DNA from: DASSUW01 sp963789005
Lineage (GTDB): Bacteria > Actinomycetota > Thermoleophilia > Solirubrobacterales > Solirubrobacteraceae
Length of the DNA stretch: 64,000 bases
Assembly: GCA_963789005.1 (NCBI GenBank)
Contig: CAWBIZ010000005.1
Location: 558,001-622,000 of the forward strand
Reading direction: 5' to 3'
Shown: one piece after another, positions 7,844 to 15,777 of the stretch
How the letters are laid out: every line of letters starts with the position of its first letter
How positions within the stretch are numbered: position 1 is the stretch's first letter
Translations under genes and position numbers: made by a program
Notes under the pieces: generated by a model
What the model was told of the DNA's origin: nothing
Database searches by the model: none
The model's input: the letters and a program-made list of their open reading frames with translations, nothing else

Positions 7844-8872
7844 CTACGAAGCGAAGGCGGTCAGGCGCTCGGCTTCGGCCTCCAAGGCCCGGCGATCTGC
7901 GGCGTCGAGGCGCACGAACGGCTCGAGCGCGACCCGGCCCTCCTCGAGGCGCCAGGCGCCCGCCACGGCGCCGTCGACCAGGAACGTCGAGACGCCGTGC
8001 GGGAGCTTGATGCTGAACACGCGCGGGCGGAGATCCTCGGGCAGGATCTGCGTGCGGCGGACGTGGACGAGCAGCGTCGCGTCCCACACCGGAAGGAAAC
8101 GCGGCGGCGCCGGCGTGTCCCCGCCTGGCAACGGCGCGTCCGGCAGGTCGAGCAGCTCGGCGCCGCCCGGGCCGACGAAGCGCCGCAGCTCCATCCGCGC
8201 GAGCGCGGGCTTGACGTCGCCGAGCTTGAGGCCGGCCCAGTTGGCGATGTCGCCCGGCGGCGCCGGGCCGAAGCCGCTCAGGTAGCTGCGGATCACGTGC
8301 TCGACCGCCTTTTCCGCCGCCAACTCCACCGGCGTCAGCCAGTCCTCGGCCAGCCCGTAGAGGTCCGCTCGCCGGCGCTCCCAGGTCCCGAGCGGCGGCA
8401 CGCGCACGAGGTCGAGCCATAGGCCGACGCCACGGGCCGCGTCCTTGCCCAGCAGCGCCTCGATGTCGCGCCGCAGCAGCGGCCCGTCGGCCAGCCGGCT
8501 GCGCAGCTTGCGTGCCGCGCGGGCCATCGCCGCGGCCGGCGGCGCGTCGGGCCGACCGCGCAGGAAGCTCTCCCGCCGGGCGCGGCGAACCGCGATCGCC
8601 CACGGCCAGAAGTCGTCCGCCGCGACCAGGTGGATCGTCGCGCGCAGCAGCGTCGCCTGGACGACCGAGCGGTCCTCGAGCGCGCGCGTGACCGCGTCGC
8701 GCTCGAGGTTCGCGACGCGCGACCACAGGCCGAGATACATCGACGGCGCGTACTGCGCCTGGATGCCGCCGATCCGCCGCAGCGCGGCCGGCAGGTCGCC
8801 GGGAAAGCGCTCGAGCAGGCCCTGGCGGGCCAGCAGCGCGCGGTTGAGGTCGCGCTGGGTGAGGTCCACCAC
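7844..8872 (-). CDS. Winged-helix DNA-binding domain protein (HTH_42/AlkZ-like)
   Basis: 342 residues. The start is GTG at 8872, overlapping the TAG stop of the upstream amidase gene (TAGTG); the next codon is also GTG. Family signs are RIGGIQAQYAPSMYLGLWSR near the N-terminus, ATLLRATIHLVAADDFWPWA, and the C-terminal WDATLLVH...RVFSIKLPHGVSTFLVDG...GAWRLEEGRV. Relatives include AlkZ/YcaQ DNA glycosylases that unhook crosslinks, though most members are uncharacterised. The catalytic QxQ-type residues of AlkZ may correspond to GGIQAQ here, but this is unverified. Confidence 0.8.
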   Translation of the reverse strand: MVDLTQRDLNRALLARQGLLERFPGDLPAALRRIGGIQAQYAPSMYLGLWSRVANLERDAVTRALEDRSVVQATLLRATIHLVAADDFWPWAIAVRRARRESFLRGRPDAPPAAAMARAARKLRSRLADGPLLRRDIEALLGKDAARGVGLWLDLVRVPPLGTWERRRADLYGLAEDWLTPVELAAEKAVEHVIRSYLSGFGPAPPGDIANWAGLKLGDVKPALARMELRRFVGPGGAELLDLPDAPLPGGDTPAPPRFLPVWDATLLVHVRRTQILPEDLRPRVFSIKLPHGVSTFLVDGAVAGAWRLEEGRVALEPFVRLDAADRRALEAEAERLTAFAS

Positions 8873-10563
8873 TAGCGTACGCGCAGGTACAGCCGGCGGC
8901 GGGTGCTGCCGACCTGCGCCACGATGCGGTAGCTGCCGCGCGCGCGAGGCTTGATCGAGGCGCGGAAGGCGCCGTCGCGCACCGGGATCGACTTCACGCG
9001 CTCGCGCGTCCAGCGGCGGCCGATCCGGCGCTGGGTCTTGACCCGGACCAGCGTCGCAGGCTCGGCGGTGCCGACGAGCCGGACGCGCCGCCCGAGCCGC
9101 ATCTCCCGGCGGCCGAGCGCCGCCGTCAGGTCGGCGGCGACGAACACCTTGCGCGGCGCCGAGGCCATCGGGGCGCGCGACCCGTCGCCGGGATAGAACG
9201 CCTGCACGGTGCCCGAGGAGGGGAACTCGACGGTGGTGCGGTAGCTGCCGTCCGCCGCGCAGACCGCCGTCGCCAGCGGGCCCCACGCCGCGCCGGTTGC
9301 ACCGCGCGGCTGGAAGTCGATCGCCACGGTATGGCCGGCGGCCGGCGAGCCGTCCGGGAAGCGCAGGTAGCCGGAGACGTTCACCGGGCGGAGGCCGCGC
9401 AGGCGCGTGAGCGTGTTGAGGCTGAGGCCGACGAGCGGGCCGGCGAACTGCCCGGCCGCGCTGCGCAGCGCGTCCAGCTGCCCGTACAAGACGGTGCCGG
9501 GGCAGCTCGTGTTGTTGCCGTCGCGATGCCCGGAGATGCGCTGGAACGTGACCAGCGCGCCGGCGCCGTAGCGGTTGCTCGAGCCGCCGGCGGACGTGAC
9601 GGTGACCTCGCCCTGCGTGGGCACGGCGTGGACCGACAGCTTCCAGCCGATCAGCCGGGCGAGCGCGTCCATCGCCACCGGCGTCTGGGCGATCGTCGAG
9701 AAGTTCCCGAGGCAGGCGATGCCCGTCGACACGCTGTTGTAGCCCTGCGCCTGGGCGCCCACGACCGCGGCCTCGATCCCGCCCGCGCGACCCTCGAACA
9801 CCTGGCCGTACTTGTCGACGAGGAAGTTGTAGCCGATGTCGTTCCACCCGTTGCCGTTGCGGTGGTAGCGCGCGATCGCGAGCACGATCGCGGCGGAGTC
9901 CTCGGGGTCGTACTCGTTCGCCGTCACCGTGTGGTGGACGAACGCGAGCTGGACCTGGCCGTAGATCGGGGCCTCGCGCGGCGGCACCGCCGCGGCGCCC
10001 CACGCGGCGCGCGGGATGATCGAGGGCGCGCTCGACTGGGCGACGCGAGCCATGCCGCCGCTCAGCCGGCGGGCCAGCCGGCGCGCGATGCGCCCGGCCG
10101 GCAGGGCGCGCACGAAGCGCGCCCGCAGGCGGCGCGGGTTGCCGCGCAGGCGCAGCTGGAACTGGTCGGCGGTGCCGACGAACGCGGGATCGGTGCCCGC
10201 CGGAGCGCGTCCGCGATCAGGCCCGTGGTCGCCGGCCGGATGCAGCGTCGCCCACTCCGTCCAGCGCCCGCCGCGGCGCCGCGCGCGGATCTGCGCTTCG
10301 GCCGCCGAGCCGCGCGCCCAGGTCAGGCCGACCAGATCGAACCGCCGCGGAGCGTCGAGCACACCGCTCGTCCGCCAGCCCGCGGACGCGGCGGTCGCAC
10401 CGCGCGTCGAGAGCCCGTCCAGCGGCATCTCGAACAGCGATGCGGGGCGGGCGGCCAGCGCCGGCGAGGCGGGGCGAAGGCCGGTCGCGGCAGCGACCGC
10501 GGCGCCGGCGCGGAGGACCTGCCTGCGGGTGAGGGAACGGCGGGGCACGACGGGTTGCAACAC
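8872..10563 (-). CDS. Exported peptidoglycan-recognition amidase (Tat signal)
   Basis: 563 residues. The N-terminus carries a twin-arginine signal (RRSLTRRQVLRAGAAVAAATG), so the protein is exported folded. An uncharacterised beta domain (about 45-175) precedes the amidase_2/PGRP domain (about 180-370), which has the zinc ligands in AFVHHTV, the ISGHRDGNNTSCPGT motif and the usual GYNFLVDKYGQVFEGRAGG. C-terminal beta domains with a transthyretin-like segment (VSGYLRFPDGSPAAGHTV) follow. The reaction is N-acetylmuramoyl-L-alanine cleavage in the cell wall. The GTG at 10563 is used here; a start a few codons later is possible. Confidence 0.85.
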   Translation of the reverse strand: MLQPVVPRRSLTRRQVLRAGAAVAAATGLRPASPALAARPASLFEMPLDGLSTRGATAASAGWRTSGVLDAPRRFDLVGLTWARGSAAEAQIRARRRGGRWTEWATLHPAGDHGPDRGRAPAGTDPAFVGTADQFQLRLRGNPRRLRARFVRALPAGRIARRLARRLSGGMARVAQSSAPSIIPRAAWGAAAVPPREAPIYGQVQLAFVHHTVTANEYDPEDSAAIVLAIARYHRNGNGWNDIGYNFLVDKYGQVFEGRAGGIEAAVVGAQAQGYNSVSTGIACLGNFSTIAQTPVAMDALARLIGWKLSVHAVPTQGEVTVTSAGGSSNRYGAGALVTFQRISGHRDGNNTSCPGTVLYGQLDALRSAAGQFAGPLVGLSLNTLTRLRGLRPVNVSGYLRFPDGSPAAGHTVAIDFQPRGATGAAWGPLATAVCAADGSYRTTVEFPSSGTVQAFYPGDGSRAPMASAPRKVFVAADLTAALGRREMRLGRRVRLVGTAEPATLVRVKTQRRIGRRWTRERVKSIPVRDGAFRASIKPRARGSYRIVAQVGSTRRRLYLRVR

Positions 10564-10604
10564 CTGGATCGGCAGAAAGGTCCGCTGTTTGTTGCCTGCA
10601 CGAA

Positions 10605-10634
10605 CCGGTGCGGACCGTAGCGCGACCGCACCGG
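10605..10634. terminator. Inverted repeat between the Fur-family gene and the amidase gene
   Basis: CCGGTGCGG (10605-10613) pairs perfectly with CCGCACCGG (10626-10634) across a 12-base loop, 26 bases past the stop of the Fur-family gene and 41 bases before the amidase start. It could terminate the regulator's transcript or act as an operator for the amidase. There is no clear T-tract. Confidence 0.4.
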
Positions 10635-10659
10635 ATCTGCGGCCTGAGCAGCGCCTTTG

Positions 10660-11100
10660 CTACCTGGCGGCGCAGTCCGGGCAGGCGCCGCGGAGCATGA
10701 CGTCGTGCGCTCCGACCTGGTACCCGAGGCGCTCGCCCACGTCGTGGAGGAGGCGCTCGATCTCGGCGTCCTCGAACGGGTCGAGCTTGCCGCAGCGGTC
10801 GCAGATCGCGTGATGGTGATGGTCGCCGCTGGGGTCGGCGGGCTCGTAGCAGGCGACGCCGTCGACGTCGATCCGGTGCACGAGCTTGAGCTGTGCGAGC
10901 ACGTCGAGCGCGCGGTAGACGCTGGCGAGCCCGACCGCCTTGCCGCCGCCGCCGCCGCCGCGCAGCTCGTCGTGGATGTCCTGGGCGCTCAGGCAGCAGT
11001 CCTGGCGGGCGAGCAGCGCGAGCACCTCCGCACGCGCGCCGCCGGCCCGGTGCCCGGCCCGGGACAGCTTCAGCTGGGCGTGCTCCGTCCACGAGCTCAC
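10660..11100 (-). CDS. zur: Fur-family metalloregulator, probably Zur
   Basis: 146 residues, GTG start. It has an N-terminal winged helix (SAQDIHDELRGG...VGLASVYRALDVLAQLKLVHRI), then the metal-sensing GDHHHHAICDRCG and C-terminal CPDC, together giving the Cys4 structural zinc site and the His-rich regulatory site. It is divergent from a zinc/manganese ABC transporter, and a Fur-type operator lies between them, which argues for Zur. Mn- or Fe-sensing Fur paralogues cannot be excluded from sequence. A run of six glycines (codons near 10955) is an insertion in the wing/linker. Confidence 0.85.
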   Translation of the reverse strand: MSSWTEHAQLKLSRAGHRAGGARAEVLALLARQDCCLSAQDIHDELRGGGGGGKAVGLASVYRALDVLAQLKLVHRIDVDGVACYEPADPSGDHHHHAICDRCGKLDPFEDAEIERLLHDVGERLGYQVGAHDVMLRGACPDCAAR

Positions 11101-11114
11101 AAGGCGGGATTGTA

Positions 11115-11143
11115 TTGAGAATGAGAATGACTTTCAATAAGAT
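11115..11143 (+). promoter_or_regulatory. Promoter with Zur/Fur-type operator for the metal-uptake operon
   Basis: TTGAGA (11115-11120) and TAAGAT (11138-11143) are separated by exactly 17 bases. Inside the spacer lies TGAGAATGACTTTCA (11122-11136), a 7-1-7 inverted repeat close to the actinobacterial Zur box pattern TGAAAAT-n-ATTTTCA. Repressor binding there would exclude RNA polymerase. The GTG of the binding-protein gene is only 8 bases past the -10 element, so the transcript is probably leaderless or nearly so. The operator is also 22 bases from the regulator's own start, allowing autoregulation. Confidence 0.7.
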
Positions 11144-11151
11144 CACGCGCC

Positions 11152-12057
11152 GTGCTCCGCGTCCTCGCCACCGTCGCCGTGCTGCTCGCCGCGGTCGCCA
11201 TCGGCTGTGGCGAGAGCGAGTCCGCGGGCTCCGGAGGCGCGCTCGAGGTCGTGGCCACCACGACCCAGGCGGCCGACCTCGCGCGCAACGTCGGCGGCGA
11301 GCGGGTCTCCGTGACCGGGCTCCTGAGCGCGAACAGCGACCCGCACGACTACGAGCTGCGCCCGCGCGACGTCGAGTCGATCGCGGACGCCGACCTCGTC
11401 GTCCGCTCCGGCGGCGAGGTCGACGAGTGGCTCGACGAGGCGATCGAGGCCTCCGGGACCGACGCGCCGGTGCTCGACCTCGCCGCGCACGTCACCCGGC
11501 GTGGGGAGGACCCCCACTGGTGGCAGGACCCGATCAACGTCGAGCGCGCCGTGCCCGCCCTCCGCAAGGCGATGGCGTCGGCCGACGCCGGCGGCAGCGC
11601 CACCTACCGCGAGCGAGCTGAGAGCTACGCCGCGCGCGTCCGGCGGCTGGATGCGGCCGTCGAGCGCTGCGTCGCCGGCATCCCGGCCACCGCCCGCAAG
11701 CTCGTCACCTCCCACGACGCCCTCGGCTACTACGCCGACCGCTACGGCATCGAGGTCATCGGCACCGTGATCCCCTCGCTCTCGACCGAGGCCCAGCCGT
11801 CGGCGGGCGACACCGCGGCGCTGATCGAGACGATCCGCGAGGAGCGCGTCAAGGCGATCTTCGCCGAGAGCTCGGTCAGCCCGAAGGTCGAGGAGGCGAT
11901 CGCGCGCGAGGCAGGCGCGCGCGTAGGCGCCGAGCTGTGGGCGGACTCGCTCGGCCCGCCCGGCTCCGGGGGCGACACGTACGTGCGCTCGATCGCCGCC
12001 AACACGCGGGCGATCGTCGACGGGCTCGGGGGCCGCCGGTGCTCGCTGCCCTCCTGA
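11152..12057 (+). CDS. Metal-binding lipoprotein of Zn/Mn ABC transporter (ZnuA/TroA family)
   Basis: 301 residues, GTG start. A signal with lipobox AIGC puts the lipidated cysteine at residue 19, anchoring the protein outside the membrane. Metal ligands match the cluster A-I family: His65 (DPHDYE), His122 (DPHWWQDP), His188 (TSHDALGYY), plus an acidic residue near LWADSLG. There is no long His-rich loop of the ZnuA kind, so manganese or zinc are both possible. It is the first gene of a five-gene operon; the next gene starts 19 bases before this one ends. Confidence 0.88.
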   Translation: MLRVLATVAVLLAAVAIGCGESESAGSGGALEVVATTTQAADLARNVGGERVSVTGLLSANSDPHDYELRPRDVESIADADLVVRSGGEVDEWLDEAIEASGTDAPVLDLAAHVTRRGEDPHWWQDPINVERAVPALRKAMASADAGGSATYRERAESYAARVRRLDAAVERCVAGIPATARKLVTSHDALGYYADRYGIEVIGTVIPSLSTEAQPSAGDTAALIETIREERVKAIFAESSVSPKVEEAIAREAGARVGAELWADSLGPPGSGGDTYVRSIAANTRAIVDGLGGRRCSLPS

Positions 12058-12854
12058 GCCTGCCCGAGCCGTTCGACACGCCGTTCATGCAGCGCGCGCT
12101 GCTCGAGACGCTGCTGCTGGCGGTGCTCGGCGGCGTGCTCGGCTCCTGGATCGTCCTGCGCCGGCTGGCGTTCTTCACGCACGGGACCGGGACGGCGGCG
12201 TTCCCGGGACTCGTCGTCGCCGGCCCGTGGGGCCTGCCCGCCCAGGTCGCGGCGCTCGGCAGCGGCCTGCTGTACGCCGGCTCGGTCGAGCGCCTCGGCC
12301 GCCGCGCCGGAGCAGACGCCGCCACCGGCCTGCTGCTCGTGGCCGCGCTCGCGCTCGGCGTGGTCCTCGCCAGCGACGTCTACGAGTCCGGGGCGGGCAT
12401 CGACCGGCTGCTGTTCGGCAGCGCGCTGGCCATCAGCGAGCGCGACCTGTGGCTCACCGCCGCGACCGTCGCCGCCGTCCTGGGGCTTGACGCCGCCTTG
12501 CGCCGCGCCTGGCTGGCCGGCGGCTTCGACCCGGTGGCGGCGCGGTCGCTCGGCGTCCGGACGGCGGCCGCCGACCGGCTGCTGCTCGCGGCCGTGGCGG
12601 TCGCCGTGGTCGTCGCGCTGGACGCCGTCGGCTCGCTGCTGGTGACCGCGGTGCTCGTGATCCCGGCCGCGACCGTGCGGCTGGTGGCGCGCGATCTGCG
12701 GACGCTGCGGCTCGGGGCGGTGGCGCTGGCCGCGGCGGAGGCGGTCGCCGGACTGTGGCTCGCCGATCGCTTCAACGTCGGCCCCGGCCCCGTGCTCGCG
12801 GTGCTCGCCGCGACCGTGTTCGCCGTCGTCGCCGTCGCCACAAGGCCGCGATGA
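12039..12854 (+). CDS. Zn/Mn ABC transporter permease 1 (ABC-3 family)
   Basis: 271 residues from GTG 12039, overlapping the end of the binding-protein gene. About eight hydrophobic helices. The family-typical start ALLETLLLAVLGGVLGSWIVLRRLAFFTHG is followed by SLGVRTAAADRLLL and GSLLVTAVLVIPAATVRLVA near the end. It pairs with the second permease downstream, as in systems with two different membrane subunits. Confidence 0.87.
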   Translation: MLAALLSLPEPFDTPFMQRALLETLLLAVLGGVLGSWIVLRRLAFFTHGTGTAAFPGLVVAGPWGLPAQVAALGSGLLYAGSVERLGRRAGADAATGLLLVAALALGVVLASDVYESGAGIDRLLFGSALAISERDLWLTAATVAAVLGLDAALRRAWLAGGFDPVAARSLGVRTAAADRLLLAAVAVAVVVALDAVGSLLVTAVLVIPAATVRLVARDLRTLRLGAVALAAAEAVAGLWLADRFNVGPGPVLAVLAATVFAVVAVATRPR

Positions 12855-13585
12855 CGGCCGTGCGCGCCAGCGGTCTCGGGGGCGGCTACGCGCCCGGCGA
12901 CGAGGCCCTCGAGGGCGTCGACTTCGCGCTTGAGCCCGGACGGATCGCGGCCGTGCTCGGCCCCAACGGCGGCGGCAAGACGACGCTCTTCCGCGCGCTG
13001 CTGGACGAGCTGCCGGTGCGCCGCGGGAGCGTCGAGCTGGCCGGCCGGCCGGCGTACGTGCCGCAGACCGACCGCACGCGGCTCGACTTCCCGGTCAGCG
13101 CGCTCGACGTCGTGCTGATGGGCGCGTACGGCCGCACGCCGTGGTGGCGCCGCGTTGCTCGCGCGGACCGCGCCGCCGCGCGGCTCGCGCTCGACCGGGT
13201 CGGCCTCGCGGACGCCGCCCGGACGCGCTTCGGCGCGCTCTCGGGCGGCCAGCGCCAGCGGGTGCTGATCGCCCGTGCCTTGCTCCAGGACGCCCCGGTG
13301 CTGCTGCTCGACGAGCCGCTGTCGGGCGTCGACGCCGTGAGCGGCGAGCGGATCGAGGCGGTCTTCCGTGAGCTGCGGGAGGAGGGGAGGACGCTGCTCG
13401 TCGCCACCCACGACGTCGAGCAGGCACGCGCGTGGGACACGGTGCTGTGCCTGCACCGCCGCCAGGTCGCCTACGGGCCGCCCGCCGGCGTGCTCACCCC
13501 CGACGTGCTGCAGGAGACCTACGGGCACGAGCTGATCGTCATCGGCGAGCGCCGCGCCGTCGCCGTCGAGCACCACGAGCACTGA
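12851..13585 (+). CDS. Zn/Mn ABC transporter ATP-binding protein
   Basis: 244 residues, with ATGA overlap to the permease before it. All nucleotide-binding motifs are intact: Walker A GPNGGGKTT (about 37-45), signature LSGGQRQRV, Walker B VLLLDEP, D-loop SGVDAVS and H-loop ATHD. It powers import with the two permeases and the lipoprotein. The downstream permease starts inside its stop codon (TGATG). Confidence 0.92.
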   Translation: MTAVRASGLGGGYAPGDEALEGVDFALEPGRIAAVLGPNGGGKTTLFRALLDELPVRRGSVELAGRPAYVPQTDRTRLDFPVSALDVVLMGAYGRTPWWRRVARADRAAARLALDRVGLADAARTRFGALSGGQRQRVLIARALLQDAPVLLLDEPLSGVDAVSGERIEAVFRELREEGRTLLVATHDVEQARAWDTVLCLHRRQVAYGPPAGVLTPDVLQETYGHELIVIGERRAVAVEHHEH

Positions 13586-14403
13586 TGATCTCCTGGCTCG
13601 CCGACCCGTTCGCGACCGACCTCATGCGGCGCGCGCTCGTCGAGGTGCTGATCCTCGCCGTCGCGTGCGGCCCGCTCGGTGTCTGGGTGTTGCTTCACCG
13701 GCAGAGCTACGCGGCCGAGTCGCTCGCGCACGGGATGCTGCCGGGGCTCGTGCTCGCGGCGCTGGTGGGGGCGCCGCTCGTCGCGGGCGCGGCGGGCGGG
13801 GTGCTCGTCGCCGCGGCGGCGATCGCGCTCGCGGGGCGCGACGAGCGGCTCGGCGGCGACGCCGGCGTGGCCGTGGCGGTCACGGGCCTGGTGGGGGCCG
13901 GCGCGCTGCTCGCCCTGTCTCCCGACGTGCCGGCGCGACTCGGCGAGCTGCTGTTCGGCGACCTCCTGGGCGTGACGGGGCGGGACGTCGCTGAGGCGGC
14001 GCTGCTGACGGCGGTGGTCGTCGCCGCCCTCGCGGTCGCCCACCGGCGGCTCGCGATCAGCGTCTTCGACCGCACGGCCGCGCCGTCGCTCGGCGCGCGG
14101 CCGGCGCGCTGGGAGGCGTGGCTGCTGGTCGTGCTGGCGGTGGCGACGATGGCGGGCGCGCGCGGGCTGGGCAGCCTGCTGGTGATCGCGCTCATCCTCG
14201 CGCCGGGGGCGGCGGCCTTGAACCTGGCGCAGCGCCTGCCGGTGGCGCTCGTGCTGGCGGCCGGGCTGGCCGCGCTCGCGGGCGTCGCCGGCCTGCTCGT
14301 CTCCTACCACTGGGAGGTCGCGGCCGGAGCATCGGTTGCGCTGGCCGCCGTCGGCGTGTTCGCCGTCACGCTCCTGAGGCGGCCAGGTTTAGGCGTGCCA
14401 TAA
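13585..14403 (+). CDS. Zn/Mn ABC transporter permease 2 (ABC-3 family)
   Basis: 272 residues, with TGATG overlap to the ATPase gene. It is a paralogue of the first permease: same ALVEVLILAVACGPLGVWVLLHRQSYAAESLAHGMLPG start, DRTAAPSLGARPARWEAWLL, and GSLLVIALILAPGAAALNLAQ. Two distinct permeases plus a DtxR-type repressor reproduce the composition of the TroABCDR and MntABCDR systems. Its last codons overlap a candidate MntR-type operator for the next gene. Confidence 0.88.
   Translation: MISWLADPFATDLMRRALVEVLILAVACGPLGVWVLLHRQSYAAESLAHGMLPGLVLAALVGAPLVAGAAGGVLVAAAAIALAGRDERLGGDAGVAVAVTGLVGAGALLALSPDVPARLGELLFGDLLGVTGRDVAEAALLTAVVVAALAVAHRRLAISVFDRTAAPSLGARPARWEAWLLVVLAVATMAGARGLGSLLVIALILAPGAAALNLAQRLPVALVLAAGLAALAGVAGLLVSYHWEVAAGASVALAAVGVFAVTLLRRPGLGVP
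14388..14403 (+). promoter_or_regulatory. Candidate DtxR/MntR-type operator
   Basis: TTTAGGCGTGCCATAA lies over the stop codon of the second permease and 8 bases before the start of the DtxR-family gene. It matches the MntR-box pattern TTTAGGC-n-TGCCTAAA except near the 3' end. It could let the repressor adjust its own expression separately from the operon. Confidence 0.45.
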
Positions 14404-14411
14404 TCTCTGTG

Positions 14412-15089
14412 ATGGCTAGCCGCGACAACGCGTTCTCCCCCGCTGTGGAGGACTACGCGAAGGCGATCTACCAGCTCGGCGAGCGGGCCGGGGGCGCCGT
14501 CAGCACGACCGCGCTGGCCGAGCGACTCGAGGTCACGGCGGCGTCGGCGTCGGGCATGGTGCGCAAGCTCGACGAGCTCGGGCTCGTGGCCCACGTGCCG
14601 TATCGCGGCGTCGAGCTCACCGACCGGGGCGTACGCCTGGCGCTCGAGGTGCTCCGCCATCACCGGCTGCTCGAGCTCTATCTCGCCGAGGACCTCGGCG
14701 TCCCGTGGGACCGCGTGCACGATGAGGCCGAGGTGCTCGAGCACGTGCTCTCCGAGGAGCTCGAGGCGCTGATCGCGGCCAAGCTCGGCAACCCCACGCG
14801 CGACCCGCACGGCGACCCGATCCCCTCGGTCGACCTCGTGATCGACGAGGAGCCGACGCGCTGCCTGGCCGACCTCGAGCCCGGCGCGGCGGCGACGTTC
14901 GTGCGCGTCTCGGACTCGGACCCGGCGATGCTGCGCTACCTCGCGGAGCGCGGCATCGCTCCCGGCGACGCGTTCGAGGTGGTCGACAAGCAGCCGTTCG
15001 ACGGACCGTTGTTCGTGCGCTTCGGCGACGCGGTGCACGTGCTCGGCGGCGTCCTCGCACGCGCCATGAGGGTCCAGGGCACCTGGTGA
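14412..15089 (+). CDS. DtxR/MntR-family metal-dependent repressor
   Basis: 225 residues from ATG 14412. It has an N-terminal winged helix (VEDYAKAIYQLGE...VSTTALAERLEVTAASASGMVRKL), a dimerisation and metal-site helix region (VPWDRVHDEAEVLEHVLSEELEALIAAKLG, with the Glu/His ligands typical of the family), and a C-terminal SH3-like FeoA domain (about 155-225, LEPGAAATFVRV...). As the last gene of a metal-import operon it is the expected manganese- or iron-sensing repressor. With the divergent Fur-type regulator the locus has two metal sensors. Confidence 0.88.
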   Translation: MASRDNAFSPAVEDYAKAIYQLGERAGGAVSTTALAERLEVTAASASGMVRKLDELGLVAHVPYRGVELTDRGVRLALEVLRHHRLLELYLAEDLGVPWDRVHDEAEVLEHVLSEELEALIAAKLGNPTRDPHGDPIPSVDLVIDEEPTRCLADLEPGAAATFVRVSDSDPAMLRYLAERGIAPGDAFEVVDKQPFDGPLFVRFGDAVHVLGGVLARAMRVQGTW

Positions 15090-15100
15090 GCTCGCCAGAT

Positions 15101-15115
15101 AAAGGGTCTGACCCT
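15101..15115 (+). terminator. Small hairpin after the metal-uptake operon
   Basis: AAGGGT-CTG-ACCCTT forms a six-pair stem just 11 bases past the repressor's stop, followed by AGGTT. It is a weak candidate terminator, since the stem is short and the U-run is poor. Confidence 0.3.
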
Positions 15116-15181
15116 TAGGTTCGACCCTGCAGGTTCGTCGCGGCTTGACTTGGCGCGGGCGCGCGAGGACCATCGCGCGGG

Positions 15182-15766
15182 ATGGCGGCGCACGCGATCA
15201 TCCCCCCGCCGCACCGGCGCTGGGCCGCGCGGGTGGCGGCGATCACCGCCACGGTCGCGCTGCTCGGCTGCGGCGTGGCGATCGCGGTGATGGTCATCCC
15301 GGGGCCTGAGGAGGAGGTCGTCGCAACCGCGCCGCCGCCGGCCGCCGAGCAGCCCGCGGCCGAGGCGCCGGCCAAGCCGACCCTCACCCGCGCGCAGCGC
15401 GCTGAGCGCCGGTCAGCCGTGGCGGCGCTCGCCGAGGAGGGCTTCAGGCCGGTGCGCCTGGCCGACTGGAAGGCCGCGGCCGAGCTGCGCGTGCTCGTCG
15501 GGCGCCACGAGGAGGGCGGGAACCGCGCGTTCTTCTTCGTCGGCGGCGATCCCGTCGGCTCGGACGACCCGCTGGTCAGCGGCAAGGTCCGGGTGGCGGC
15601 CGCCCGCAAGCGCTCGGTCACGCTCGCGTACGGGCTCTACGAGGCCGGCGACGAGCCGTGCTGCCCGGGCGGCGGCGAGGCCGAGGTGTCGTTCCGCTGG
15701 CAGGACGGCGCGCTGGTGCCCGACGGCACGTTGCCGCCGCTCGAAGAGCGCCGCGCCACCTCGTAG
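15182..15766 (+). CDS. LppP/LprE-like membrane-anchored protein
   Basis: 194 residues. One membrane segment (about 15-40, VAAITATVALLGCGVAIAVM), then a Pro/Ala/Glu-rich linker, then a globular domain (about 65-185) with the family pattern RAFFFVGG...VTLAYGLYEAGDEPCCPGGG...VSFRWQDG. That ending is typical of mycobacterial LppP/LprE proteins, which are surface lipoproteins of unclear role. The cysteine within the membrane segment does not make a clean lipobox, so anchoring by the helix is more likely. Confidence 0.7.
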   Translation: MAAHAIIPPPHRRWAARVAAITATVALLGCGVAIAVMVIPGPEEEVVATAPPPAAEQPAAEAPAKPTLTRAQRAERRSAVAALAEEGFRPVRLADWKAAAELRVLVGRHEEGGNRAFFFVGGDPVGSDDPLVSGKVRVAAARKRSVTLAYGLYEAGDEPCCPGGGEAEVSFRWQDGALVPDGTLPPLEERRATS

Positions 15767-15777
15767 CCTGATCTCGC

